Source: Entamoeba histolytica HM-1:IMSS
Lineage: Eukaryota > Evosea > Mastigamoebida > Endamoebidae
Reading direction: 5' to 3'
DNA length: 12,701 nt
Assembly: GCF_000208925.1 (NCBI RefSeq)
Contig: NW_001914893.1
Coordinates: 1-12,701, forward strand
The translations under genes were made by a program, and so were the position numbers. Positions 1-8,510 of the stretch are shown here, in pieces. The notes beneath the pieces were generated by a model. The model worked only from the letters and a program-made list of their open reading frames with translations, made no database searches and was not told where the DNA came from. How positions within the stretch are numbered: the first letter of the stretch is position 1; each line of letters starts with the position of its first letter.

Positions 1-360
1 AAATGAAATAAAATAATGAAGACAATGAAATGATAATGAAATAGAATAATCTAATATTGAACAAATCAAATAAAGAATATATTGAATATATCATTATTGT
101 TACTTTATTATTTATTATTTCAATTATTAAATATTAATAAATTATTATTCATGAATATTTAATTGATATTTTACAATTTCATTTTCATTTTATTTAATAA
201 ATGAAATATGAATAATAAATGAATGAATAATAATGTAATATATGAAATAATAAAAAGAAAAGAAAGATAAATAATAAAGAAATATGATGTATTTAATATA
301 TAATATAATTTATTATCAAATATAATAATAATATCAAATGATGATTTATTTTTATTTCAA

Positions 361-432
361 AATATTTTGCATCAATAAAATATGTTGCTAAATATTTTGC
401 ATCATTAAATTTTGCATCATTAAATTTTGCAC
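361..432. repeat. 15-bp tandem repeat (unit TTTTGCATCATTAAA)
   Basis: Two perfect copies of TTTTGCATCATTAAA lie head to tail at 395-409 and 410-424. A copy with one change is at 365-379, a degenerate copy sits in phase at 380-394, and a partial copy (TTTTGCAC) begins at 425. The spacing is 15 bp throughout. A further related word, ATTTGCATCC, follows near 454. No reading frame runs through the array, so it looks like a small non-coding minisatellite. Confidence 0.7.
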
Positions 433-452
433 TTTTTTATTTGTTTCAATAA

Positions 453-650
453 AATTTGCATCCTTTATTTTTTACTTCTTTTCTTCTTTTATCATCTCTT
501 TTGTTTTATTACACTTTATCTTCTTTATTTTTATCTTCTCTCCTTTCTACTTTTATTCTTTCTTCATCTTCATCTACTTTTTACTTTCTTTTTATTCTTT
601 TATATCATTCATTCTCTTCTTTTTCAATTATTTGCTTTTTTTCGTTGCCA
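453..650. other. Pyrimidine-rich, strand-asymmetric low-complexity tract
   Basis: For about 200 bp the plus strand is mostly T and C, with many TTCTT, CTTT and TCATC words and few purines. The complementary strand is correspondingly Lys/Glu-codon rich (AAA, GAA, AGA) but every frame there is broken by stops. Overlapping plus-strand open frames at 427-701 are composition artefacts encoding Phe/Leu/Ser strings. It may be simple low-complexity DNA or the remnant of a Lys/Glu-rich coding stretch. Confidence 0.5.
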
Positions 651-1796
651 ATTGATATTATTACGATTGGAAATGTTAAGCAAATCATAAAAACATATTG
701 ATGATACAAAATAAAAATAATTACAACCACACTAAAACATAAACAACACAACCATAACCATGAGAAAAAGAGAAATGAATGAAAGTGTATCAAGATTTAT
801 TGACATTGTGATAATCAATGAATAAACAATTAAATGAATTAAAAAGAAGTTACTTTAAAACATTCATATTGTAATCAGAATTGATGTACAAGAGTGAAGT
901 TAAACGATTGAGTGTAACCAAAACATAGTGTGAATATTGTCACTGATTATAGTATTAATGAAGAGTAATAACATCAAGACTTAATTCACGTTGATAACTT
1001 ATTTAAATGAAAATACATATGCACAGATGATATATTGTAATTCTACATTTTAATACCAGATTAAATTAATTATTTTCTTGTTTAATCAATAATACGAATG
1101 TTCATTTATTACCATCTAGTACTTTTGACTTGAAATATTGAAAATAACTAGCAGACAATGTATTTGAATAGAAAAAGAATAAATGTCTTGTTAAAATAAA
1201 CCATATAACACAATCAATACTATTAATGAGAATTACAATAACTTTGTAAACATCAAACTTGTAATTCTCTTTCATGCAGTAAATAATCACCACTAATATC
1301 AAATGCATTATATTTCAGTGGATATTCATTAAATTCAATTGTACAATTGCTCTTAATCATTTTATTCTTCTAAATACAACCATAACACTGTCATAAATGA
1401 AATATAAATACTAAATATACACTAATACTTTATTTGATGTTATTCCAAATCAAAACATAATAGAATTGTTTGTATGAAAGAAACAACAAGGATTAATATT
1501 GGTATTGAAGTATTATGAATGATAAAGATAAAGAAAATACAATAATCAATGAAATTCTGAAATAATTCAACAAACACACTATTTTATTGTTTATTTCGAT
1601 TATTGTTGAATGAAGAATTTTTCATACATTAACACTCAATGTGAGAATTGTCAGTCACATCTTTCATGAAGTTCTTTAACTTGTTAGAAAAGAAGAGGGT
1701 TGATAAAAATACATATTCTTCAGATGGAGAATGACATTATCCAAGAATATTATCAGAAGCAGAATTACATATCTTAGGCATTATGCTCCTATCATA

Positions 1797-1904
1797 GAGT
1801 ATAAAACACAACCAACACTGCTCTAAAAATAAAAATGAACAAAAGAATCGATTATATTTTCCACTTTAAATCTGACTGAATGTCATGTTTCATACAACAA
1901 AACG
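1797..1904 (+). promoter_or_regulatory. Candidate promoter of the sphingomyelinase-like gene
   Basis: The 108 bp before the start codon contain AATGAAC at 1834-1840, which matches most of the Entamoeba GAAC element (AATGAACT). A+T-rich TATA-like words occur nearby (GTATAAAAC around 1799 and CTTTAAAT around 1864). The ATG inside the GAAC match also opens a 14-codon upstream frame ending at 1879, which would matter only if transcription starts upstream of 1835. Such words are common by chance in A+T-rich DNA, so the assignment is tentative. Confidence 0.3.
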
Positions 1905-2819
1905 ATGAACAATCCCCTTCATCGACAAACAATCAAAATACTTACTTACAACATTTATTGTCGTCCACCAGGAATTACTGCACGAGGAAATGATTATAAG
2001 AAAGAAAGACTAATGACGTTTTGTGATGAAGAACTTAACAAGTATGACATAGTGGCATTTCAAGAGTTGTTTGGTGCATTTTCATCTAAACGACGAATCT
2101 TCATAGAAAAAGCAAAACAACAAGGATTTGTGTATGAAGCTCATCTAGAAAGACCAAAATGGCCTATCTATCCAGTTGATGGTGGTGTATGTATATTATC
2201 ACGTTTTCCCATTGTAAGTCAACACCAAAAGATTTATACAAGAGGATGTTATTCAGATGGAGCATCTGCAAAAGGAGTTATTCATACAAAAATTGACATT
2301 GGATTTGGAAAAGAAATTCATCTGTTTTCTACACATCTTCAAGCAGATTATTATGAAAGTAGAGAAGACAATGCCAAATCAAGACGTCATCGAAATACAC
2401 AAATCAATGAATGTCTTCATTTTATTAATGAATGTACAGCACATGACAATGATCCAATCATATTTGAAGGAGATTTAAACATTAAAGGAGGAACAAAAGA
2501 ATATGATGATTTTCTTACCACTCTCCATTCTAATGAATTTGATATTGAAGCACATGACTTTTTGTTTGAGGATAAGAAAGTTCATCCAATCACACACAGT
2601 GAAGTTATCGATGGAGAACAAGTTGACACAGTTATTACATCTAAAGTTCCAGCACCGATTAATGCACGACTTGATTATATTTGGGGAATTAAGAATGGAA
2701 GAGAAAGAAAAGAATTAAAAGCCATTCAAACAAATGTATGTAAATTTCAAACAACAAACAAACCATTTCCTTATATGTCTGATCATTATGGAGTAGAAGT
2801 GACACTAGAATTATTGTAA
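1905..2819 (+). CDS. Neutral sphingomyelinase-like phosphodiesterase (EEP superfamily)
   Basis: This 304-residue protein belongs to the endonuclease/exonuclease/phosphatase superfamily and most resembles neutral sphingomyelinases, which cleave sphingomyelin to ceramide and phosphocholine using Mg2+. The fold's motifs occur in order: KILTYNI with Asn16; FQE with Glu54, the expected metal ligand; GGVCILSRFPI from residue 93; STHLQA at 142-147; EGDLN at 188-192 with Asp190 and Asn192; ARLDYIW at 254-260; and the catalytic pair SDH at 292-294. All expected catalytic residues are present, so it should be active. The DNase-like and inositol-phosphatase branches share this core; the THLQA and RLDYIW forms favour sphingomyelinase. 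There is no clear signal peptide or transmembrane segment, unlike vertebrate membrane-bound nSMases, so it is probably cytosolic or peripherally attached. The first ATG in frame was chosen; an in-frame stop lies at 1836 and the domain starts at residue 11. It appears to be single-exon. Confidence 0.88.
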   Translation: MNNPLHRQTIKILTYNIYCRPPGITARGNDYKKERLMTFCDEELNKYDIVAFQELFGAFSSKRRIFIEKAKQQGFVYEAHLERPKWPIYPVDGGVCILSRFPIVSQHQKIYTRGCYSDGASAKGVIHTKIDIGFGKEIHLFSTHLQADYYESREDNAKSRRHRNTQINECLHFINECTAHDNDPIIFEGDLNIKGGTKEYDDFLTTLHSNEFDIEAHDFLFEDKKVHPITHSEVIDGEQVDTVITSKVPAPINARLDYIWGIKNGRERKELKAIQTNVCKFQTTNKPFPYMSDHYGVEVTLELL

Positions 2820-3619
2820 TATATATTTAATTGACGTTTATCTTTTGTTTATTTTTACTAAAACTTTTATCTTTTTTATATAGATACTTGAAATTACAAA
2901 TTATTTTAAAATTCATATTCATATTCATTAGTTATTTTGATAAATACAGATATTCCTAAAATGAATTATATTATGAGAATTAGATCAATAGAAAAATAAA
3001 AATTTAACACTTGTTGTTTTTTCTTTCTTATCAGTTTCATTATTGTATAAATATAAGTATTTAAAAATACTCAGTATGAAACTATTAAACTATTTGAATA
3101 ACTACTTCATTGAATAATATTTTCAATTTTGTCATTTTGAAATATCAAATCAAGCATTGCACATCATTCTATTCACTAATCATCAAAACTAGATTAACTA
3201 TTTCATGTTCTATCTTTTTCCATCTTTCTTTATTCTTCAAACATATATAGCTACTATATTACTCGAATAATATTCATCAATATAGCATGTGCTTATCATT
3301 AATATATATTAATTAAATTTATATTTTATTTTTACTGATATTATTTTTAAAGTTGACAAAGGAAAAATGAAAGAATAATGATAATGATTCATTTCTTTTT
3401 AATACAAGTCAATAAAGAAATATCATTCAAAATATAGAATGAAACAAAATGCAAAAAAAAACAATTAAAATTATTTTTGTGGATTGACATTTTTTGGATT
3501 ATTCATTGTTTTTTAATACTTAATTCAGAACCAATACCCACCCCTTTTCTTTTGTGTTGTTGAAACATATAAGAATAATTATGTTGTTTTTATTTTATAA
3601 AAGAAATTAGATCATTTGA
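2820..3619. other. Intergenic region, no gene seen
   Basis: About 800 bp of A+T-rich sequence separate the sphingomyelinase-like gene from the 3' end of the minus-strand LRR gene. Just after the stop at 2819 there is a TTTAATT word followed by a T-rich run, as expected of an Entamoeba 3' processing site. The two flanking genes converge here, so the stretch should hold two 3' ends. The only local departure in composition is a short C-rich patch near 3537-3544. No open frame, tRNA or repeat could be supported. Confidence 0.6.
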
Positions 3620-4978
3620 TTACTCAATTTTCTTTTTTAATGAAATCTTTGGACAAGCCTCTATCTTGTCTATAATTCTCATTTTACCATAAACGTTCAA
3701 TGTTTGTAATTTACGACATTGGATTAGTGTTAGTTCACAGAGTGGAATTGGTAAATCTAATTCAGAAATTTTTGGTCCATGGATATATAATTTTGTTAAT
3801 TGAGTAAGATTCTTTGTACTAATGACATTAATGTCTACAGACTGAATTTTTAATGAATGAAGTGACTGAGGGAAATCAACTTTATTATCAGATATTCCAA
3901 TGATCTCGAGATGTTTTAATTGGTTCAGACAGCAAAGTCCTTTTCCAATAAACTGGTCATTCTGAAGAATAATAATATTAGACAAATGACGTACAAATTG
4001 ATTTAAAACCAAATAACGTATTTGAGCTGGGATTTTTATAGACCTATTTTCTAGATGAGCAAATAAACACAATTTAGATAAAGAAGTAAATTGAGAAAAA
4101 TTAAAATGCATTTGGGTTAAATGTGAATGTTTAATATCAACTGTTAATTCTATTAAATTACAACATTCAATAAAAGGGTTGTATGTTCTTAAACTAACTA
4201 TAGAAAATGAAGGAAGATTAAAGGAATATAATGATGGTAAATATAATGAAAGTAATAAGTCAATATTATCACTTGAATTATATTCATAATCATTAAATAA
4301 TGTCTGATTTAATACGAATTGTTTATTATCTATTTGTTCATGATATTTTTGATAACAATTAATCAAATTAAAAGGAGTATATTCTTTATTGATGTTATTT
4401 GGAGATAACTCATTTAAATTATTTGGTTCAATGATAACACGAATATTTGTTCTTTCTCGTTGAATGAAATGACACAGATTCCAATCAAATAATTTAAGAA
4501 TAACAAAGTTATTTTTAATAATATTAACACTTTCTAATTGACTACTAATAAATTCTTCTGGTTGAGTCATAACAATCTTCAATTCTCCAAATCCAACATC
4601 ATCAAGATTAATACAAAGATTAGGTGTAACAACATTAAGTGGAAGATTAATTTCTAATAAATGTCTAAAAATATTAGGTGTAATAAATTCTTCAAAAGAT
4701 AATGTTTCATTTTGGTCTTTTAGAATCTTTAGTTTTAAACATAACTCAAATTGATTAATATAATTATCAAATTGACTTATTGGTAATTCTAAACAATTCT
4801 TTTGTTCAATTTGAAGAATTGAAGAAGAACTTGTTATTGACTTGTAATGAAGAAAAGATTCATTTGGATGATGTTCAACAATACTAAAACATTTTTTATT
4901 GATACAGATAAACCTATTATAATACCTTTGAGGTAAATATTCAACAACGTCATACAGAGAGTGTTTGTCCAATTTCAT
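3620..4978 (-). CDS. F-box-like / leucine-rich repeat protein
   Basis: This 452-residue single-exon gene has no enzyme motif. Residues about 5-45 (LYDVVEYLPQRYYNRFICIN and the following Cys/Phe-rich helix) look like the N-terminal F-box-like helical module found in many Entamoeba LRR proteins. From about residue 255 to 440 there are irregular leucine-rich repeats, for example LKHLEIIGIS, LHSLKIQSV, LTKLYIHG, LCELTLIQC and LQTLNVYG. The middle section (80-250) is rich in Asn, Ile and Leu with weaker repeats. No signal peptide or membrane segment is visible, so it is probably intracellular. If the F-box assignment holds, it would be a substrate adaptor for an SCF ubiquitin ligase; that is inference. 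The start is supported by an in-frame TAA at 4991-4993 (complement). The C-terminus is basic (KKKIE). Confidence 0.8.
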   Translation of the reverse strand: MKLDKHSLYDVVEYLPQRYYNRFICINKKCFSIVEHHPNESFLHYKSITSSSSILQIEQKNCLELPISQFDNYINQFELCLKLKILKDQNETLSFEEFITPNIFRHLLEINLPLNVVTPNLCINLDDVGFGELKIVMTQPEEFISSQLESVNIIKNNFVILKLFDWNLCHFIQRERTNIRVIIEPNNLNELSPNNINKEYTPFNLINCYQKYHEQIDNKQFVLNQTLFNDYEYNSSDNIDLLLSLYLPSLYSFNLPSFSIVSLRTYNPFIECCNLIELTVDIKHSHLTQMHFNFSQFTSLSKLCLFAHLENRSIKIPAQIRYLVLNQFVRHLSNIIILQNDQFIGKGLCCLNQLKHLEIIGISDNKVDFPQSLHSLKIQSVDINVISTKNLTQLTKLYIHGPKISELDLPIPLCELTLIQCRKLQTLNVYGKMRIIDKIEACPKISLKKKIE

Positions 4979-5153
4979 TAATCTTCTAATTTAAATTATT
5001 TAAGTTTTAAGGGTTTTATTGAAATAACAACTTTTTATTATCATTTCGTTTTATATAACATATATGTAATAAAACAATTTTTATTTACCAATAGTTTTAA
5101 TAACCTTGAAATTAAATAAAAAAAAAAAACAATATTAAGCTTCAAAAAATTAA
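4979..5153. other. Short intergenic spacer between two minus-strand genes
   Basis: These 175 bp must carry the 3' end of the headpiece gene and the promoter of the LRR gene. On the minus strand a T run (the complement of the A13 tract at 5117-5129) follows the headpiece stop by about 25 bp, with a TAATT word directly after the stop. Upstream of the LRR start there are ACTTAAATAA and TTTAAATT words that could act as TATA-like elements. None can be confirmed by eye. Confidence 0.4.
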
Positions 5154-7127
5154 TTAGAATAATTTAGCTTTTCTTCGTTCAGCATCTTTTTTCCATCTTG
5201 GTAACATATTAAATTCACTTCTTTCCATTCTAAAAACTCCTTTAAACTCATCATCTTTCAAGTACTCTTCTAAACAAGAACGGTCTACCCAATCAGGAAG
5301 TTTGTCACTATTAAGGAGTTGAGCATAACCGAAGTACTTTCCATTATCAGTAAAGATATTTTGTTGAGTCTCTCGGTCAATAATTTTACGTTGATCCCAT
5401 CCTTTGAACTGTAATCTAAAACGAACAGGCTCTTGTCCATTTTCAACTTGAATAACAGGTGTGTTGACTGACCTTCCATCATCACTATATTTATTATATG
5501 CTAATGCTGCTGAAGTAACTTTAGTTCTATCTTCTTTTGGACAGCCAGTTCCATAATAAACAAATACTTCATTAAATGTATCAAGAATAAATGCCTTTCC
5601 ATGTGTCAAATCTTCTTGTTTATATGACCTTAATTCATTACATAATAATTCATTATCTTCTGAGGTATAAAATTGGAATAAACGAGCTTTGAAATCGTGT
5701 CTTCCTTTTGGATAATTAATCATCTCATTATTTTCTCTCTTCAAATCAGCCCATAATTTATCATCACTCTTTGAAGTTGTTGAATACCATCTTAATTTAC
5801 CTTTTGAATAATCTTTAACATCTTTAATAGCTTCAGCAACTTGAACTGCCATATTACATTCTAATCCATATGCCATAGAAACTCTATTATTGATATTGGC
5901 ATGCATTTTAACAACATCAGCACCATAAACGTCTCTTAACTTTTCATAGTCAGCACGTAATTGTTTCATTTCATTTTCAACTCCTTTAACATATCTCTGA
6001 TGTTCTTTTTCCATTTCTTCTTGTCTAATCTTAAGATTGTTATTAACCATAAGTAAATTATCAATAGTTTCTTGCATAACTTCTGGTGATGGAAATACTT
6101 TATGTTTTAAAACTGATAATGTTTCAGTAAATTGCCATTTATTTCCATTATCACCAATAATCTCACCAATATATGCATCATCTGAACCAGTAATACCAAT
6201 TGCTTTAACACCAACTTTAAGAACTGGCATTTTTAATTCATCAGGCCATTCTAAATTTCTTGATGGTTTAGTATGGAACAATGGTTTCTCCTTTTGTTTT
6301 CCACGATACAATTCTAAATCACCTTTTAATAATTCTATTTCTTTAATATTTTCTTTGATCTTATTTTCAAGTTCAATTTGTCTATTTCCTGCACCTTTCT
6401 GGAAATCTTCTTTTTCTTTTGTTAATGCTTCAACTTGTTTTCTTAATGCTTCATTATTTGCCTTTAATTCAATTAACTGAATACTTTGTTTTCCAGAACG
6501 AATTTCTTCTGTTTGTTGTTCATTATTTGAAATGTTTTGGTTTCCTTGTTTTGTTTCAGTTGAATCTTTATTAACTTCTTTAGTTCCAATTAACGTTGCT
6601 TGTTTTAATTTTTGTGCAGCTCGTTCAGTTCTTTCAGTTACAGAAGACCCTTCTAATGCTTTTCTTTCTTCTTCTAATCTTTTTCTACGTTCTTCTCTTT
6701 CTTTTTTTCTTTGAGCCTCTCGTTGTTCTTCTGCAATACGAAGTTCTTCTTCTCTTTTTTTTCTTCTTGCTTCTCTCTCTTCTTGGGCTTTACGTTCTTC
6801 TTCTGCTAGTCTTCGTTTTTCTTCTTCTCTTTGTCTTTGTCTTTCAAGTCTTCTTTTCTCACGAGCTTCTTCAGCTGTATCAGCACTACTACTTACTCGT
6901 TCAACTCTAGAAGTGCTTGAACCTGCTTTTTCTTTTGCTGCTGCTTCTCTTTCTTCTCTCTCTCTTCTTTCTCGTCTTTCTCTTTTCCTTCGTTCTAAAT
7001 CAGTTTCTGCATCAACAGCCTTTGCTCTATTTGTAATCTCTTTTATTTCTTGATTTTTTGCTAATGTTGCATCATCAATTCCCTTTTTCTCACGGAATTT
7101 TTTCATCAAATCAGTTAAATCACTCAT
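5154..7127 (-). CDS. Coiled-coil protein with gelsolin-like repeat and C-terminal villin headpiece
   Basis: This 657-residue protein probably binds actin. Residues about 43-160 form an extremely Arg/Glu/Lys-rich stretch likely to be a long charged helix. Shorter coiled coils follow at about 213-275 and 350-400, flanking a compact glycine-containing segment (293-345) that I do not recognise. Residues about 475-580 resemble a gelsolin repeat, with KARLFQF then KAFILDTFNEVFVYYG, the conserved Asp and the hydrophobic strand ending in Tyr/Trp-Gly. The last 36 residues (622-657) match a villin headpiece: YLKDDEFKGVF, the LPRW motif (Leu631 region) and the terminal basic helix ending in KLF. Headpieces bind F-actin. 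Villin and its relatives usually carry three to six gelsolin repeats; here I see only one. The start is supported by an in-frame stop at 7143-7145. No intron is needed. The gene is divergent from the Vta1 gene. It might have a signalling or scaffold role rather than filament severing. Confidence 0.85.
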   Translation of the reverse strand: MSDLTDLMKKFREKKGIDDATLAKNQEIKEITNRAKAVDAETDLERRKRERRERREREEREAAAKEKAGSSTSRVERVSSSADTAEEAREKRRLERQRQREEEKRRLAEEERKAQEEREARRKKREEELRIAEEQREAQRKKEREERRKRLEEERKALEGSSVTERTERAAQKLKQATLIGTKEVNKDSTETKQGNQNISNNEQQTEEIRSGKQSIQLIELKANNEALRKQVEALTKEKEDFQKGAGNRQIELENKIKENIKEIELLKGDLELYRGKQKEKPLFHTKPSRNLEWPDELKMPVLKVGVKAIGITGSDDAYIGEIIGDNGNKWQFTETLSVLKHKVFPSPEVMQETIDNLLMVNNNLKIRQEEMEKEHQRYVKGVENEMKQLRADYEKLRDVYGADVVKMHANINNRVSMAYGLECNMAVQVAEAIKDVKDYSKGKLRWYSTTSKSDDKLWADLKRENNEMINYPKGRHDFKARLFQFYTSEDNELLCNELRSYKQEDLTHGKAFILDTFNEVFVYYGTGCPKEDRTKVTSAALAYNKYSDDGRSVNTPVIQVENGQEPVRFRLQFKGWDQRKIIDRETQQNIFTDNGKYFGYAQLLNSDKLPDWVDRSCLEEYLKDDEFKGVFRMERSEFNMLPRWKKDAERRKAKLF

Positions 7128-7292
7128 TTTGTGACTTTGTAACTATAATAAGTTCTTTCTTTTATTTTTTCCTTTTGTAAAAAGTTGAATGAAAGTCATC
7201 ATTTTAAGATTGTTTCATATTCATTCTTTTTTGTAAACTATCAGTTATTCTTCATTCAGAACTAAAAAATGACATAACAATAAAAAATAAAA
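7128..7292. promoter_or_regulatory. Divergent promoter region with two GAAC-like elements
   Basis: The headpiece gene (minus) and the Vta1 gene (plus) start 165 bp apart, so this interval must hold both promoters. A GAACT word faces each gene: at 7259-7263 on the plus strand, about 30 bp before the Vta1 ATG, and at 7151-7155 on the minus strand, about 24 bp before the headpiece ATG. GAAC is the known third core promoter element of E. histolytica, besides the TATA-like and initiator elements. The words match only the core of the consensus, so function is inferred. Confidence 0.4.
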
Positions 7293-8375
7293 ATGTATGA
7301 AAGATATATTGCTTATGGAGATCAACTTTACCTTTATGAACCAATGCTTGCTTATCATTGTTATGAGTTTGGAAGTCAATCAAACATACAAAATAATATA
7401 GTCTTATCAAAAAAGACTTTATTAAGACAAGCGTTGGGAAATACCATTGATGACCGTGAACTTCAAATTAGTTATATTAAAGAAATTATCAAAAAATATT
7501 ATTTGTCGGGTCAAAATGTCTTCAAACAAAACCCAGAATCAGCAAAACAAATATTTCTTTTTGTAGTTGATATGATCGATTTGTTAAATGCTTTTATCCC
7601 TCTTCCAAATGAATTTCAACAAGTTAAAAACTTTATTGTACTTTCTCATTTTATCCCTGAAGGTGTTAGTCTTGTGAAAGATGTCTTAACTCCTCAACAA
7701 CCTATTCAAAATAATTCTTCTCTTAACCAACATAATACCAATCTTTTCCCAGTTCCAAACTCTCAAGTAATTCAACAGAATTTATTTCCTACTCCTTCTC
7801 AACAGAATTTATTTCCTACTCCTTCTCAACAAACACAACAACTAAAACAAAACTTATTTCCTGTTCCAGTCGAACAACAACCAGTTAACCAAAAAAAAGA
7901 ACAACCAAAACAAAATTTGTTCCCAGTTCCTTCTCAACCAAAACAGCAATTACCTCAACAAAGTATTAATTTATTCCCAACACCAAATAATTCTACTAAT
8001 GAAAATACAATTCCTATTTCTTGTCAACAAACCTCATCAACAGAAGAAATAAAACAAAAGACATTTACTATTAGTACTAATTCACAACCAACACTACCAA
8101 TATCAATACCACCACCAAATCAATTACAAAACCAAGTTCATACACAACCAAAGAAAAATGAAAAGATAGAATATAAACAATCTCCTCTCGTTAATACAAT
8201 TCAAAGTCAAAACCCAATTCTCTTACGTAAAGTTAATATTAAAAAAAATATTAAAATTGAAAATATAGTAAACGCATGGAGTATAATTAATAAAGCCAAA
8301 GACTCAATGCAAATTGGTGCAATAGAGAAAACAAAACAAAAAATTCTAGAGGCATTACAACTGCTTGAAGAATAA
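7293..8375 (+). CDS. VTA1: Vta1/LIP5 homologue, Vps4 cofactor of the ESCRT machinery
   Basis: This 360-residue protein has the architecture of Vta1/LIP5, which binds the AAA ATPase Vps4 and promotes ESCRT-III disassembly at endosomes. The N-terminal helical domain (about 1-130) contains the family pattern near MLAYHCYEFGSQS (residues 18-30), equivalent to the VAYYCRLYA region of animal and yeast Vta1, and a second helical bundle to about 130. A low-complexity Gln/Asn/Pro linker follows. The C-terminal helical hairpin (about 320-360, ending in KILEALQLLEE) matches the Vta1 C-terminal domain that dimerises and contacts Vps4. Length is a little above the animal protein (about 300) because of the linker. 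The linker carries six NLFP(V/T)P motifs (listed separately). An in-frame TAA at 7281-7283 supports the start. It is a single exon and converges with the sirtuin gene. Confidence 0.85.
   Translation: MYERYIAYGDQLYLYEPMLAYHCYEFGSQSNIQNNIVLSKKTLLRQALGNTIDDRELQISYIKEIIKKYYLSGQNVFKQNPESAKQIFLFVVDMIDLLNAFIPLPNEFQQVKNFIVLSHFIPEGVSLVKDVLTPQQPIQNNSSLNQHNTNLFPVPNSQVIQQNLFPTPSQQNLFPTPSQQTQQLKQNLFPVPVEQQPVNQKKEQPKQNLFPVPSQPKQQLPQQSINLFPTPNNSTNENTIPISCQQTSSTEEIKQKTFTISTNSQPTLPISIPPPNQLQNQVHTQPKKNEKIEYKQSPLVNTIQSQNPILLRKVNIKKNIKIENIVNAWSIINKAKDSMQIGAIEKTKQKILEALQLLEE
7740..7985 (+). repeat. Six NLFP(V/T)P motifs in the Vta1 linker, including a 27-bp tandem duplication
   Basis: Within the Vta1 linker the hexapeptide NLFPVP or NLFPTP appears at residues 150, 163, 172, 187, 208 and 226, mostly preceded by Gln. 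Two copies come from a perfect 27-bp tandem duplication at 7773-7799 and 7800-7826 (nine codons each). The other copies differ at synonymous positions, so they are older and retained as protein motifs. Regular reuse of one short motif in a disordered linker suggests a multivalent docking site; the partner is unknown. Confidence 0.85.
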
Positions 8376-8510
8376 TTAAATAACATTTTTAAACCAATTT
8401 CAAACACAAATAGTTTAATTTGATTGTGAAATGAAATCAAAGAGAAGAAGAAAACAGAGTTACATTTCTTTTATTTAAGAAAGACAAATAGATGATAATA
8501 ATACTTGTTT
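8376..8510. terminator. Shared 3' region between convergent Vta1 and Sir2 genes
   Basis: Only 135 bp separate the two stop codons. A TAATT word overlaps the Vta1 stop (TAA at 8373-8375) and resembles the Entamoeba cleavage/polyadenylation motif. On the opposite strand the sirtuin stop at 8511 is followed by A+T-rich sequence. The closeness means the two transcripts' 3' ends may overlap. Confidence 0.35.

Larger units (their letters stand above)
1..1904. other. A+T-rich intergenic region, no supported gene
   Basis: This is about 1.9 kb of very A+T-rich sequence ahead of the sphingomyelinase gene. Positions 1-350 are dominated by short variations on GAAATAA and AATGAAT. Positions 361-432 hold a 15-bp tandem repeat and about 453-650 a pyrimidine-rich stretch, both listed separately. 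From about 690 to 1800 the sequence is less repetitive, but all six frames are closed by frequent stops. The short open frames (for example 1102-1308 minus and 605-793 minus) resemble no protein family I know. It could contain decayed coding sequence or non-coding RNA that cannot be seen by eye. Confidence 0.6.

Noticed and set aside
427..793. Short open frames in the pyrimidine-rich tract
   Set aside because: They are Phe/Leu/Ser-rich products of low-complexity DNA without supporting motifs.
1102..1308. Minus-strand 68-codon open frame
   Set aside because: It is hydrophobic and low in complexity, resembles no known family and has no convincing promoter. It is compatible with chance in A+T-rich DNA.
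1..1904. Possible LINE/SINE fragment or tRNA array in the left flank
   Set aside because: I saw no tRNA-like B box, no target-site duplication and no reverse-transcriptase remnant. Only a search against Entamoeba repeat families could settle this.
6037..6910. Plus-strand open frames within 6037-6910
   Set aside because: They lie antisense to the Arg/Glu/Lys-rich headpiece gene and encode Leu/Phe/Ser strings expected from the complement.
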